Source of the DNA: an uncultured Chlorobiota bacterium
GTDB lineage: Bacteria > Bacteroidota > Kapaibacteriia > OLB7
Length of the DNA stretch: 33,340 nt
Assembly (NCBI GenBank): GCA_946481475.1
Contig: CAMLOB010000001.1
Location: forward strand, 1-33,340
Direction: 5' to 3'
In this document: positions 23,811-32,143 of the stretch, piece after piece
Layout of the letters: every line of letters starts with the position of its first letter
Position numbering within the stretch: the stretch's first letter is position 1
Notes under the pieces: generated by a model
Told to the model about the DNA's origin: nothing
The model's input: the letters and a program-made list of their open reading frames with translations, nothing else
Databases searched by the model: none
Position numbers and translations under genes: made by a program

Positions 23811-25877
23811 ATGAAGAAGATGCAACTGACCCGATTAGTCGTTCTTTCCCTTGCCGTCACCCTTTTTGCCGCCATTGCCCGCGCACAACCCGATCCGATC
23901 GTTGATTCGGTCTACTTCGATGAGGAAGACTCCACCGATGTCTACGTGATGGGAACGGTCACCGTCACCGACCGCAGGCGCGCAAAGATCACGCCGATCC
24001 CGCACGATCTGGTGAAGCCGGCCGAGTTGAACAAGTCGGACGCAACCGATATCGCCTCGATTATGTACGAGGTCCCGGCAGCCCGCATCCAGACGAACTC
24101 ACGGGGGGAATCGATTCTCTACCTGCGCAACGCCGGCGAACGACAGGTCTCGATCTTCTTCGACGGAGCCTTGCTGAACGTCCCCTGGGATAACCGGGTC
24201 GATCTCAGTCTCGTCCCCCTGAACGCCGTCGGCGGCATCGTGACCGAGAAGGGTTCGCCGAGCGTCCTCTACGGGGCGAACGTCATGGGAGGGGCGGTCA
24301 ATATCCTGACGCGCGAGCTTGAGGCGGACGGACATCTGACCGAGTTCAAGGGGGGGGTCGGAGAGAACGGATTCGTGAGTTCATCGCTGACACATCTGGG
24401 ACAGAACGGAAAATTGAACTACATCGCCTCGGCATCTTTTGCGCAACGGGACGGACTTTCCCTCCCCGAGGATGCCCCCCTCCCCTTCAATCAGGTTGAT
24501 GAAGACGTCCGGACCAATACCGACAGCAGAGAGATCGGCCTCTACGGTCGTGGAGAATACCGGTTCTCCGACCGGGGGGCCCTCGGTCTTTCGCTGAACG
24601 TGATCGATTCGGAGAAGGGGATCGCACCGGAAGGGCACGTCGACCCGGAGGTCGACCGGGTCAGGTTCTGGCGGTATCCGGACTGGCAATTGATCAACGG
24701 GACGCTGACGTATGATTTCCGATTCGGAGAGTACGGTCTCTGGAACCTGCGGGGAGCCGGGTGGGCCACGTTTTTCCACCAGCGCATCGATCAGTACGAT
24801 TCACCCCAATACGAAACGCTCACCGACGCACAGAAGGACGACGACGCGACGTTCGGACTCCGGACGATTCTGACCCGAGAGTTCGAGCGGGGAAGACTGA
24901 GCATCGCGGCGAACCAGTTCCACTCCACGCACGAGCAGATCGACTCGCAGTTCGACTCGCTCGGCGTCGAGGAAGAAGGAGCTCTGCAGAATTACGCGCA
25001 GTATATCTTCAGCGTCGGCGCCGAACATGAGGGAGAATGGGGAGATCGGGTGCGGACGGTTCTCGGCGCCGGAGTGGACGGGATGATGACGCTGGAATCG
25101 GCCGACAAGCCGGAGCAGGATCCCTTCCTCTCCCCCAGTCTGACGACCGGAATCAACTACCGTCTTGCCGACCGGCACAACGGACGGTTCTCGGTCGGAA
25201 GGAAGAGCCGGTTCCCCTCGATGCGGGAACTCTACGGCGAGGCGCTCCGCCGCTTTCTGGTCAACCCGGACCTGAAGCCGGAGTCCTCCTGGAACATCGA
25301 TCTCGGCTACGACGCCGCACTCACCGACGATCTCAGCCTGGAGGCATCGGTCTTCGCGCAGTTCACATCGAACACGATCGACCAGCGTTCGGTCGACACG
25401 CTCGGGTCGACGCTGCGTCAGCGGATCAATCTTGAGGGGAGCAGGGTCTTCGGCGCGGAGGCCTCGTTCTCCTGGCGGATCACCGAGCGGCTTCGGGCAA
25501 ACGGGCACATCACGATCAGCAATCCCCGGGCCGAGGCCGCCGACGCCGACACGCTGACGTTCCTCTCGGAGAAGCCGGAGCAGATCGGGACGCTCAACCT
25601 CTCGTGGAACGCCCCGCTGGGCTTCCAGCTTGACGGCGAGGCGATCTACACCGGCACGGCCTACTCGCTGAACAACGACAACGTCTTCGTGGAGCTTGAC
25701 CCGGCACTGCAACTCAACGCCCGTCTTGCCTGGCGGACCGCCCAGCCGATTTCAGCTATCCGCTACCTGGAACTCTTCCTCCGGATGGACAACATCACCG
25801 ATGCGGTGACGCTTTACCAACTTGGCCTACCGGCGGCGGGTCGGGAAATTCGGGGGGGATTGAAGGTGGTGTTGTAA
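23811..25877 (+). CDS. TonB-dependent receptor without N-terminal regulatory domain
   Basis: The product has 688 residues. ATG 23811 opens a standard signal peptide (MKKMQLTRLVVLSLAVTLFA, cleavage near ARAQP). A TonB-box-like segment (DSTDVYVMGTVTVTDRRR) precedes the plug: NKSDATDIASIMYEVPAARI, LRNAGERQVSIFFDGALLNV, IVTEKGSPSVLYGANVMGGA, then VNILTRE. A barrel follows, with RFPSMRELYGEALRRFLVNPDLKPESS as the usual late-barrel block (given here by its ends) and a C-terminal IRGGLKVVL. The substrate is unknown; the absence of the ZnuD signature separates it from its neighbour. It may belong to the same uptake locus, but a 170-base gap with an AT-rich dyad suggests its own control. Confidence 0.88.
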   Translation: MKKMQLTRLVVLSLAVTLFAAIARAQPDPIVDSVYFDEEDSTDVYVMGTVTVTDRRRAKITPIPHDLVKPAELNKSDATDIASIMYEVPAARIQTNSRGESILYLRNAGERQVSIFFDGALLNVPWDNRVDLSLVPLNAVGGIVTEKGSPSVLYGANVMGGAVNILTRELEADGHLTEFKGGVGENGFVSSSLTHLGQNGKLNYIASASFAQRDGLSLPEDAPLPFNQVDEDVRTNTDSREIGLYGRGEYRFSDRGALGLSLNVIDSEKGIAPEGHVDPEVDRVRFWRYPDWQLINGTLTYDFRFGEYGLWNLRGAGWATFFHQRIDQYDSPQYETLTDAQKDDDATFGLRTILTREFERGRLSIAANQFHSTHEQIDSQFDSLGVEEEGALQNYAQYIFSVGAEHEGEWGDRVRTVLGAGVDGMMTLESADKPEQDPFLSPSLTTGINYRLADRHNGRFSVGRKSRFPSMRELYGEALRRFLVNPDLKPESSWNIDLGYDAALTDDLSLEASVFAQFTSNTIDQRSVDTLGSTLRQRINLEGSRVFGAEASFSWRITERLRANGHITISNPRAEAADADTLTFLSEKPEQIGTLNLSWNAPLGFQLDGEAIYTGTAYSLNNDNVFVELDPALQLNARLAWRTAQPISAIRYLELFLRMDNITDAVTLYQLGLPAAGREIRGGLKVVL

Positions 25878-25944
25878 GGGTAAGGAATTGACGGGAACAA
25901 CCATCGCTGTTCGGAATCTGTGTGTCATTGGGTTCCGGACAGCG

Positions 25945-25985
25945 GTGCGGTAGCTGCAAGCCTGCGGCAGAAGCTGCTCTAATCG
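25945..25985. repeat. GGTAGCTGCAAGCCTGCGGC element
   Basis: GGTAGCTGCAAGCCTGCGGC is followed by AGAAGCTGCTC. Reverse-complemented it contains GCAGGCTTGCAGCTACC, close to the right arm at 8811-8833. It lies between two convergent genes. Confidence 0.5.
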
Positions 25986-26033
25986 GCTTGTTTTTCGTCC
26001 CTGCCAATGACAGCTTAACAGTGGAACTGCATA

Positions 26034-27533
26034 CTACTTTTTCAGCAGATTCAAGCTTCTGCTTTCCAACCAGTCTTCTCCATCCGGCCGCTTGTCCCAC
26101 ACCACGTTTTGTACCTGAATTCTCTCATCTGCATCTCCATTCCACTCAACCGTCAGCCCAGCTTCTTTCAGCCTTGCGACTACCTGAGCTCCAACGCTTT
26201 TCGTACTCTCCTCAGAGCCGTTGATAGAGCCGAAGCTGATGTAGAGCGTTCCGGGTTGCAGAGTAATATCCTCGGTGGAACGTTCCGGAATCAGGCGTTC
26301 CAGATCCTGCTTCCGGTAGAAGCAATAGCCGAGAAGATCGTTCCGTTTGGTCCGGGCAATCACCTTCTCCGCCAGCGCAATACTGTCCGATTCATCAAAT
26401 TCTGTGTTATGCAAGGCAATGATGCCGTCAGTGTGCAGAATATCGAAGGCGTCAGCAAGCTGGTAGAAATCTGATGAAGAATCAAAATCGTTTCTCATCA
26501 AAGCGCGATTCTTGAGCATCGAAGCTCTGCTGATCTCTACACCGAGTTCCACTTCATCCGGGTTGATCGTATACTTTGTTGAACCGTACAGACGGGCGAC
26601 AATTTGCTGCTTATCGATAAAGCCGAGCCAGACATCCTTCCATATCCATTCACGTAATTCTTCCGGCATTTGACATCGTGGATCGTCAAACTGCAAGTAC
26701 TCGTACAAGTCGGCATCGATCAGAACATCTTTCACATATTCATGTCTGCTAAGGACCAGACCTGAAGGATGATAAAATTTCTCAGTTCTTGATGCTTCCG
26801 GACCAAGATCCGGCAACTTGCTCTCCATATCAATAATAACGTCGTAGACAAAAGTAGTACTCCTGTCACTTCCATCCCACTCCACAAATGTGGGATATCC
26901 ACGACTTCCTTCCACTGGACGAAAGTACAGAATGTCATTCCCCACTGAATCGTAGTATTTTATCCACATCGCGTAGATTCTTCCCGAAGCATCATACTCG
27001 ATCCATTGTGAGCTACGTATGGTGTCATCATACAGATACTCACTACGAGTCGATATTCCACTATCACGAAGGGAGACCGTTTCGATAGGGCGGTTCCGGT
27101 TATCGTACGTCTTGAACGTACGAATCAGTGTGTCCCCTGCCGGGTTAATTTGCCCTGTTTCAACACAATTCCCTTTTTCATCATACACTCCGTAATTATA
27201 TGTCCACACATATCCATTCTTATTATAACTGATCTCGAGGAACTGATTACTACCCTCATCATAGATATTTTCATGCCAGTATGGAACATCACCTACACTA
27301 TCAAAAGTAGCGGATAGCACAGGTCTTCCTTTATCATTATATAATGTCCAGTACTTCAACAGCGTATCAACCACTGCGCCATCTTTTATCACTAATTCAT
27401 ACTCTCTTGACACTTTGATCGCAGCTTCCTGAAATTGAAGATCCCTTTCACGAATACACTGTCCCTGAGCAAAGTTCGGGGACATCACACCTGTAATTGC
27501 CCCTAGTAACCCGGCAAGGATGGACAGAAACAT
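26034..27533 (-). CDS. Secreted protein with YD-like repeats and DUF6891-like C-terminal domain
   Basis: The product has 499 residues. The ATG at 27531-27533 has a clear AGGAAGGG upstream and leads into a signal peptide (MFLSILAGLLGAITGVM). A longer frame starts at 27614 but would bury the signal. The first half holds degenerate YD/RHS-type strands (TLYNDKGRPVLSATFDSVGD, YGVYDEKGNCVETGQINPAG, KTYDNRNRPIETVSL, WIEYDASGRIYAMWIKYYDS). The second half resembles DUF6891: LREWIWKDVWLGFIDKQQ, ADAFDILHTDGIIALHNTEF, LLGYCFYRKQDLERLIP, LYISFGSINGSEES and EAGLTVEWNGDADERIQVQN. Function is unknown. The gene is visibly more A+T-rich than its neighbours, most of all at 27130-27400, and has a strong Shine-Dalgarno, so it may be horizontally acquired. 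Confidence 0.65.
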   Translation of the reverse strand: MFLSILAGLLGAITGVMSPNFAQGQCIRERDLQFQEAAIKVSREYELVIKDGAVVDTLLKYWTLYNDKGRPVLSATFDSVGDVPYWHENIYDEGSNQFLEISYNKNGYVWTYNYGVYDEKGNCVETGQINPAGDTLIRTFKTYDNRNRPIETVSLRDSGISTRSEYLYDDTIRSSQWIEYDASGRIYAMWIKYYDSVGNDILYFRPVEGSRGYPTFVEWDGSDRSTTFVYDVIIDMESKLPDLGPEASRTEKFYHPSGLVLSRHEYVKDVLIDADLYEYLQFDDPRCQMPEELREWIWKDVWLGFIDKQQIVARLYGSTKYTINPDEVELGVEISRASMLKNRALMRNDFDSSSDFYQLADAFDILHTDGIIALHNTEFDESDSIALAEKVIARTKRNDLLGYCFYRKQDLERLIPERSTEDITLQPGTLYISFGSINGSEESTKSVGAQVVARLKEAGLTVEWNGDADERIQVQNVVWDKRPDGEDWLESRSLNLLKK

Positions 27534-27673
27534 TTCACCCTTCCTGAGCTTGCTGAATCTTAGTATACCTGTGGCTAGTCGACATTCAGTTATGTATATA
27601 GAGACACTTTCCATGATTCAGTCCCGGATGAAAATCTTCTTTCATATTGGCCATTGAACATAATATCCAGACT

Positions 27674-28903
27674 CTATCTGCCAGCCCTCACCTCCACCTT
27701 CCCCCCTACCTCCTCCCCCGCCAATCGCGCACGCCACAGATAGACCCCACCTGGCACATCCTCAGCCTCCCAGACGATCCGTTCATCATTACCGACCCCG
27801 CCATCTGCGACCGGATTATAATCGAATACCACTCTCCCCCCTACATCAACAATCCGGAATTCCTCCGGTGCTCCCCCCGGGAATGTGAAGAGGATCCGGT
27901 CCGGACCGATCCGGCTTACGTTGCAGGAGAATTGTTTTTCCGGTGAGTTGACGGAGCTTGATGGAAGAGGAAGCGCCAGATCAAGGCAGACCGGAAGATG
28001 ATCGCTCGCGTCGTACAACGCCTGGGCAATCGCGGCGGAGACGGCGGTGTTGTCCGGCGCGTTGACCGAGTCATCGAAGTGCTTGCCGTCGTTGCCGAAG
28101 GTGACGTAGCTGCCGGGGATGTAGAAGTCGAGCAGCGGTTCGCTCAGCATGATGAAGTCGAACCGGTCGTCGAGTCCGCTGCCGAAGCCGCCGCCGAACT
28201 GACGGGTGCGGGTGCTCTGCGTGTGGAGATCGGCGAAGAAGAGACTGTCGCCGCTCCACTCTCCCGGACGATCGATCGGATCGAAGAAGATCTCCTCTCC
28301 ATCCTCATTCCTCAACAGATTCTGATAGGCCTCCTCACCGGAATTATAGACGTTCAGATCACCGGTGGCGAGGATGCCGAAGACCTGCGGTCCGGTAGTG
28401 CGATGGAACGACCGGACCGAACGGGCGTTCACGACACGGGCCGCCCTGTCGGCACTTGTGCTTCCGGCTTTCCAGTAGAGGGACATCACCGCAAGCCGTC
28501 GGCCGCTCCCCTTGTGATAGATATCCAGGACGAACTGATCGGCCGGCGTGTCCGAACCGACCCAGCGGCCGTTGTCGCGGAAGAACTCCGGATCGTAGAA
28601 GGCCGAGGAGTAACTGGAATGCTCAGCGTCATACGCAATGCCGACGCCGACCAGAGGCCGGTCCAGCTTTGCGGCGATCTCATCGGCGAACAGCCGGTAT
28701 CCCTCCTGCGTGGTGATCTCCTGCACCGTCAGCACGTGCGGACCGATCGCATTCAGGATCATCCGGTACTCGTCGACAAGACCGGTATCCTTCTCGTCGA
28801 AACTCAGGAGGTTGTATGTACAGAAACGGAGGGTATCGAAACGTTGGGTGAGTGCGGTTGCGGGTGTGAACAGAAGAAAGAGCAAGACAAGACGATAGAT
28901 CAT
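27674..28903 (-). CDS. Secreted endonuclease/exonuclease/phosphatase family protein with T9SS-type tail
   Basis: The product has 409 residues with a signal peptide (MIYRLVLLFLLFTPATALTQ). The EEP fold motifs are in order: LRFCTYNLLSFDE (about 26), VLTVQEITTQEG (metal-binding Glu, about 62), ILATGDLNVYNSGEE (catalytic GDLN, about 187), LDDRFDFIMLSEPLLD and YDASDHLPVCLDL (SDH, about 302). All catalytic residues of this DNase I-like class are present. It could be an extracellular nuclease or a phosphoesterase. The last 80 residues form a Por-type sorting domain (FRIVDVGGRVVFDYN, VPGGVYLWRARLAGEE), predicting T9SS export. It lies 140 bases downstream of the A+T-rich gene's start, same strand. Confidence 0.85.
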   Translation of the reverse strand: MIYRLVLLFLLFTPATALTQRFDTLRFCTYNLLSFDEKDTGLVDEYRMILNAIGPHVLTVQEITTQEGYRLFADEIAAKLDRPLVGVGIAYDAEHSSYSSAFYDPEFFRDNGRWVGSDTPADQFVLDIYHKGSGRRLAVMSLYWKAGSTSADRAARVVNARSVRSFHRTTGPQVFGILATGDLNVYNSGEEAYQNLLRNEDGEEIFFDPIDRPGEWSGDSLFFADLHTQSTRTRQFGGGFGSGLDDRFDFIMLSEPLLDFYIPGSYVTFGNDGKHFDDSVNAPDNTAVSAAIAQALYDASDHLPVCLDLALPLPSSSVNSPEKQFSCNVSRIGPDRILFTFPGGAPEEFRIVDVGGRVVFDYNPVADGGVGNDERIVWEAEDVPGGVYLWRARLAGEEVGGKVEVRAGR

Positions 28904-28934
28904 ACACGGGCTCCGATTGGTGGAAACGATAAAC

Positions 28935-28942
28935 TAAAGATA
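28935..28942 (-). promoter_or_regulatory. Possible -7 element (TATCTTTA)
   Basis: On the minus strand TATCTTTA, one mismatch from TAnnTTTG, lies about 31 bases before the ATG at 28901-28903. No -33 element is evident. Confidence 0.3.
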
Positions 28943-29002
28943 AAACAAATCGCCCCCCGGTCCGGCAAGGCCGTTGAGCATTTCGCATGCCGTTGCTCTC
29001 CC

Positions 29003-29029
29003 GCCGCACCCTGAAGAGGTGCGGCTACC
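29003..29029. repeat. Palindromic GCCGCACC-CTGAAGA-GGTGCGGC element, copy 2
   Basis: Perfect eight-base arms (29003-29010 and 29018-29025) flank a seven-base loop and are followed by TACC. It differs by one base from 2781-2805 over 25 bases. It lies 16 bases downstream of the PorE-like gene's stop. Confidence 0.8.
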
Positions 29030-29044
29030 CCCGGTTGATTTATT

Positions 29045-31615
29045 TTATTTTACTTCCACGATCACAAATTCCACGCGGCGGTTGGCTCTCCTCCCCTCCT
29101 CGGTTCCGTTGTCCTCCACGGGGTTCTCTTCTCCCAGTCCTTTTCCTTCCAGACGGTCGGCGGAGATGCCGGCGTCGCGCAGGTATCCGACGACGGCTTC
29201 GGCACGACGGACCGACAGGTTATAGTTGTCACCGACGGTGCCGACGCTGTCGGTGTGCCCTTCGATCCGGACGGAGACCGACCGATGGGTGCTGAGGAAG
29301 GAGGCGATCCGGTTCAGCTCCGGGAAAGATTCCGACCGGATGTCGGCCCTGCCGGTCTCGAAGAAGAGATTGTTCAGCCGCAGACGTTCGCCCGAGCGGA
29401 TCGGGATCATCGAGAGGTCGACCTTCATCTCCTGATATTCGAGAAGATCGGTCAGGTCGATGTGTTCGCTGATCGAGAGATAGTTCTCCGCCTCGGCCCG
29501 GAACCCGTACTGCGCTCCGGCCGGCAGGGCGATCTTGTAGCCGCCGGTCGCCGGATCGGTCCGGGCGGTTCCCGTCTGCAGACCGGTCATAAGGTTTTCG
29601 TAGACGATCGTCGCATCCAGCGGAGCTCCGTTATGCGAGGCGGTCACCTTCCCCTCGATCAACACCACCGGAAGCGGACGCACACCGGGGGGAAGGGTCA
29701 CGCGGAAGATATCGGAATGACCATCCTCTTCAAGTTCCCGGCTGAAGTAGGCATAGCGCCCGGAGGCCGGGATAAAAAAGAACTGATCGCCCCCCGCCGT
29801 GTTGATCCGCTCCCCGAGATTCTCCGGTTCAGACCACACAAGCCACGAGTCGTCCGACCTCCTGCTGACGAACAGATCGGAACCGCCGAATCCCCCGTGG
29901 CCGTCGCTTGAGAAGTAGAGCGTCTTTCCGTCGGCCGCAAGAAAAGGAGAAGCCTCCTCCCCGTCGGTATTGATGCCGTATCCGAGATGTTGCGGAGTCG
30001 ACCACGTTCCGTCGTCGCCGCGAAACGAGACGTAGAGATCGTTATCTCCGGAATAGCTTTCCGAGTTGGACATCAGGAGCGTTCTGCCGTCGTTCGAGAG
30101 ATAGGACTGATGGTAGGAACTGCGACTGACGTATCCCTCTACCCTCAGTTCCTCGGGTTTCGACCACCCTCGTTTTGTTCGATGACTGATCAATGCCGGA
30201 GTCGTCAGGTAGGGGGAGTGAAGCAGCAACGTATTTCCGTCCGGCGTGACGGATTTGACGCCGTCATGACTTTCCGTGTTCAGTCCGGAACCGATTTGCC
30301 TTGCCGTCGACCACGAGCCGTCGCTCCGCAACTCGGAGTACCAGATCTCCTCATCTCCCCCTCCTCCGGTATTTCTGGGATCGAACCGGCGGATGATGTA
30401 GAGCGTTTTTCCGTCCGGACTGATCACCGGACCGTATTCCCGCGCCGCCGTGTTGATCGCGCCGGAAAGCCTCTCCGGTGGCCTCCTTGCCTCCTCAAGC
30501 AGAATCCTGAAACGGCTTGCATGTTGGCCCTCCGGGAAGAGATCGAGATACGTCTCCCAGCCGTCTTCGTCACGGGCAATCGAAGCGGTCGTTTCTTCAA
30601 GCAGATGAAGATGTTCCGGAAAAAGCTCGACCGCCTCCCTGATCTGCGGAACGCTGGAGGCCGAGCGGACGTAGCGGAGCTTGAGCGAGTCGATTTCTTC
30701 GAGCATCGGGAAGGAAGTGATGATCGTCCGCATCTCCTCCCGGTCGGTCGTCTTTGCCGCCTCCCGCAGGTAGGGAAGAATCGGCTCCACATCGTCATAC
30801 GCAACTCTGAACGCCCTGGCCTCCTGAAGGGATGCGACCGACCGGACGGCGCGGGCCTTTGCGCTGTCGGCGATGATCGGGAACCGTTCCCCCGCCTTGT
30901 GCAGATCGGCGATAGAGGAGAACCTGTCGAGATACTTCAACGCCACCACACGGCGCGCCTCTTCATCTTCGCTCAGTTCATACAACTTCGGCAGTTCCTC
31001 CCCCTTGACGACCGAAGCGGCTTCAACAATCACAGGGCCGGTTCTCTCCGAGGTTGGAAAGAGGGCGAGGAAGGTCTCCACATCCCGAAGATTCTTCGGC
31101 GTGAAGGTCGACTCCGCATTCCGGTTGATGACCGTGACGAAGGGAAGCGGATTCTCCTCCGGCACGTTGAGGAGAAGGAGATCCCTGTCGATCTTCCCGA
31201 CCCAGTCCCGCACGTTCTCCCCGGTCACCGTCGGGATATCGGGTTTGAAGATCGCATTCGTCAGAAGTCCGAGCCCGAGTCCCGCCAACCCGCCGAGCGC
31301 GGCGTTGGCTCCCTTATTCTCCCGCTCCGGCTCGCCGGTCTTCCACTCCAGTTCCACACCGGAGACATAGCCGCCGTATGCCCCGGCAGCCGTCGTCGCG
31401 GCAAGCCAGCCCCACCCGAGGGCGTTCATCTCTTGCGTGTAGGCCGGGCGGTAGTAGGTCGTCTCGGTGTTCGATCCGGAGCTTTTCGCCTCGCGATAGA
31501 CCGGTGTGTGGGAATAGCATCCGACCAGAAAGGAGGAAAGGACAGCGAGAAGCAGGCCCCGACGAACGAAACAGGGTCGGCATATGAGAAGAGCTGATGA
31601 GCGTTTCATAGGCAT
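29045..31615 (-). CDS. PorE-like lipoprotein: helical repeats, PD40 propeller, CRD, OmpA domain
   Basis: The product has 856 residues. The signal peptide ends in lipobox FLVGC (about residue 33). A Gly-rich hydrophobic segment (GANAALGGLAGLGLGLL) lies at about 104-120. Residues 150-375 hold degenerate helical repeats marked by phrases such as VETFLALFP, LHKAGERFP, RTIITSFPMLEE and ETYLDLFPEGQHA. PD40 repeats follow (about 385-630): YGPVISPDGKTLYIIRRFDP, ASPFLAADGKTLYFSSDGHG and GFGGSDLFVSRRSDD. Next come a regulatory-like beta domain (IEGKVTASHNGAPLDATIVY, about 645-720) and a canonical OmpA domain with IEGHTDSVGTVGDNYNLSVR, RAEAV and RRANRRVEFVIVE. The peptidoglycan-binding Asp and Arg are present. 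PorE anchors T9SS to the cell wall; this protein has the same core order, but the helical region is not an obvious TPR. A second ATG at 31607-31609 is an alternative start. Confidence 0.82.
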   Translation of the reverse strand: MPMKRSSALLICRPCFVRRGLLLAVLSSFLVGCYSHTPVYREAKSSGSNTETTYYRPAYTQEMNALGWGWLAATTAAGAYGGYVSGVELEWKTGEPERENKGANAALGGLAGLGLGLLTNAIFKPDIPTVTGENVRDWVGKIDRDLLLLNVPEENPLPFVTVINRNAESTFTPKNLRDVETFLALFPTSERTGPVIVEAASVVKGEELPKLYELSEDEEARRVVALKYLDRFSSIADLHKAGERFPIIADSAKARAVRSVASLQEARAFRVAYDDVEPILPYLREAAKTTDREEMRTIITSFPMLEEIDSLKLRYVRSASSVPQIREAVELFPEHLHLLEETTASIARDEDGWETYLDLFPEGQHASRFRILLEEARRPPERLSGAINTAAREYGPVISPDGKTLYIIRRFDPRNTGGGGDEEIWYSELRSDGSWSTARQIGSGLNTESHDGVKSVTPDGNTLLLHSPYLTTPALISHRTKRGWSKPEELRVEGYVSRSSYHQSYLSNDGRTLLMSNSESYSGDNDLYVSFRGDDGTWSTPQHLGYGINTDGEEASPFLAADGKTLYFSSDGHGGFGGSDLFVSRRSDDSWLVWSEPENLGERINTAGGDQFFFIPASGRYAYFSRELEEDGHSDIFRVTLPPGVRPLPVVLIEGKVTASHNGAPLDATIVYENLMTGLQTGTARTDPATGGYKIALPAGAQYGFRAEAENYLSISEHIDLTDLLEYQEMKVDLSMIPIRSGERLRLNNLFFETGRADIRSESFPELNRIASFLSTHRSVSVRIEGHTDSVGTVGDNYNLSVRRAEAVVGYLRDAGISADRLEGKGLGEENPVEDNGTEEGRRANRRVEFVIVEVK

Positions 31616-31709
31616 CGCAGCAATCGGAGAATACCGGCATCCGATCCGAACCCCACTGCCGGATCGTATAGACTGCCGAACAAAAACAATACAGCGTTGC
31701 CCGTGATGT

Positions 31710-31725
31710 GTCCCGCTGACGGGAC
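31710..31725. repeat. Short perfect hairpin GTCCCG-CTGA-CGGGAC
   Basis: Six-base perfect arms flank a four-base loop, about 95 bases before the PorE-like gene on its strand. No T-run follows. It is too short to assign a role. Confidence 0.6.
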
Positions 31726-31781
31726 GAAGTTACGGAAGGGGAGCGGATCAGGAACGACATCGTGTGTCGTGGTTGGAGCAA

Positions 31782-31910
31782 ATTTCGATTGACGATTTTC
31801 GAGTGGCGAATGAGGAGAATTTCGAGTGGCGATGTTCGATTGACCAATGGATTGAAGTGCATCCCACCTTTCATTTGCCATTCGCAAATCGAAAATCGAC
31901 ACTCGTAAAT
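31782..31910. repeat. TTTCGAGTGGCGA / AATCGAAAATCGAC-word array, inverted
   Basis: The left arm (31782-31850) holds TTTCGATTGACGATTTTCG and two exact 13-base copies of TTTCGAGTGGCGA (31797-31809 and 31820-31832). The right arm (31873-31910) reads CATTCGCAAATCGAAAATCG and similar, the opposite orientation. It lies in the 528-base gap between two minus-strand genes. Confidence 0.7.
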
Positions 31911-31915
31911 AGAAA

Positions 31916-31990
31916 CCGGCGACCTCCACCGTGGCGGAGATCGCCGGCCCATCCAACATACGCAAACGCACCCCCAACGCTTCGGTGCGG
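31916..31990. repeat. Two adjacent hairpins, possible structured RNA or element end
   Basis: The first stem (31916-31947) pairs CCGGCGACCTCCACC with GGCGGAGATCGCCGG with two mismatches. The second stem has CGCACC (31967-31972) and GGTGCG (31984-31989). The remaining gap to 32143 shows no convincing gene. A minus-strand hydrophobic run (HIFITVSNVIGAIIAVSS) in this segment is noted but not called. Confidence 0.45.
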
Positions 31991-32143
31991 AACTCACGGC
32001 AATGATTGCGCCGATGACGTTGGAGACGGTGATAAAGATGTGGCGGCGGAAGCGGGAGGGCAAGGGAATAATTTTTGCACTCTGCCTACAGAAGAGACTT
32101 GTTGAGCACGAAGACAAAGCAGGGTCAGCCAGACCCCGTCGTC

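Noticed and set aside
28987..29044. Intrinsic terminator at the GCCGCACC hairpin
   Set aside because: The stem is strong but neither strand has a T-run directly after it, and near-copies occur away from gene ends.
29987..31597. Plus-strand open frame of 536 codons opposite the PorE-like gene
   Set aside because: The minus-strand protein has lipobox, PD40 and OmpA domains; the plus-strand translation is Arg-rich and featureless.
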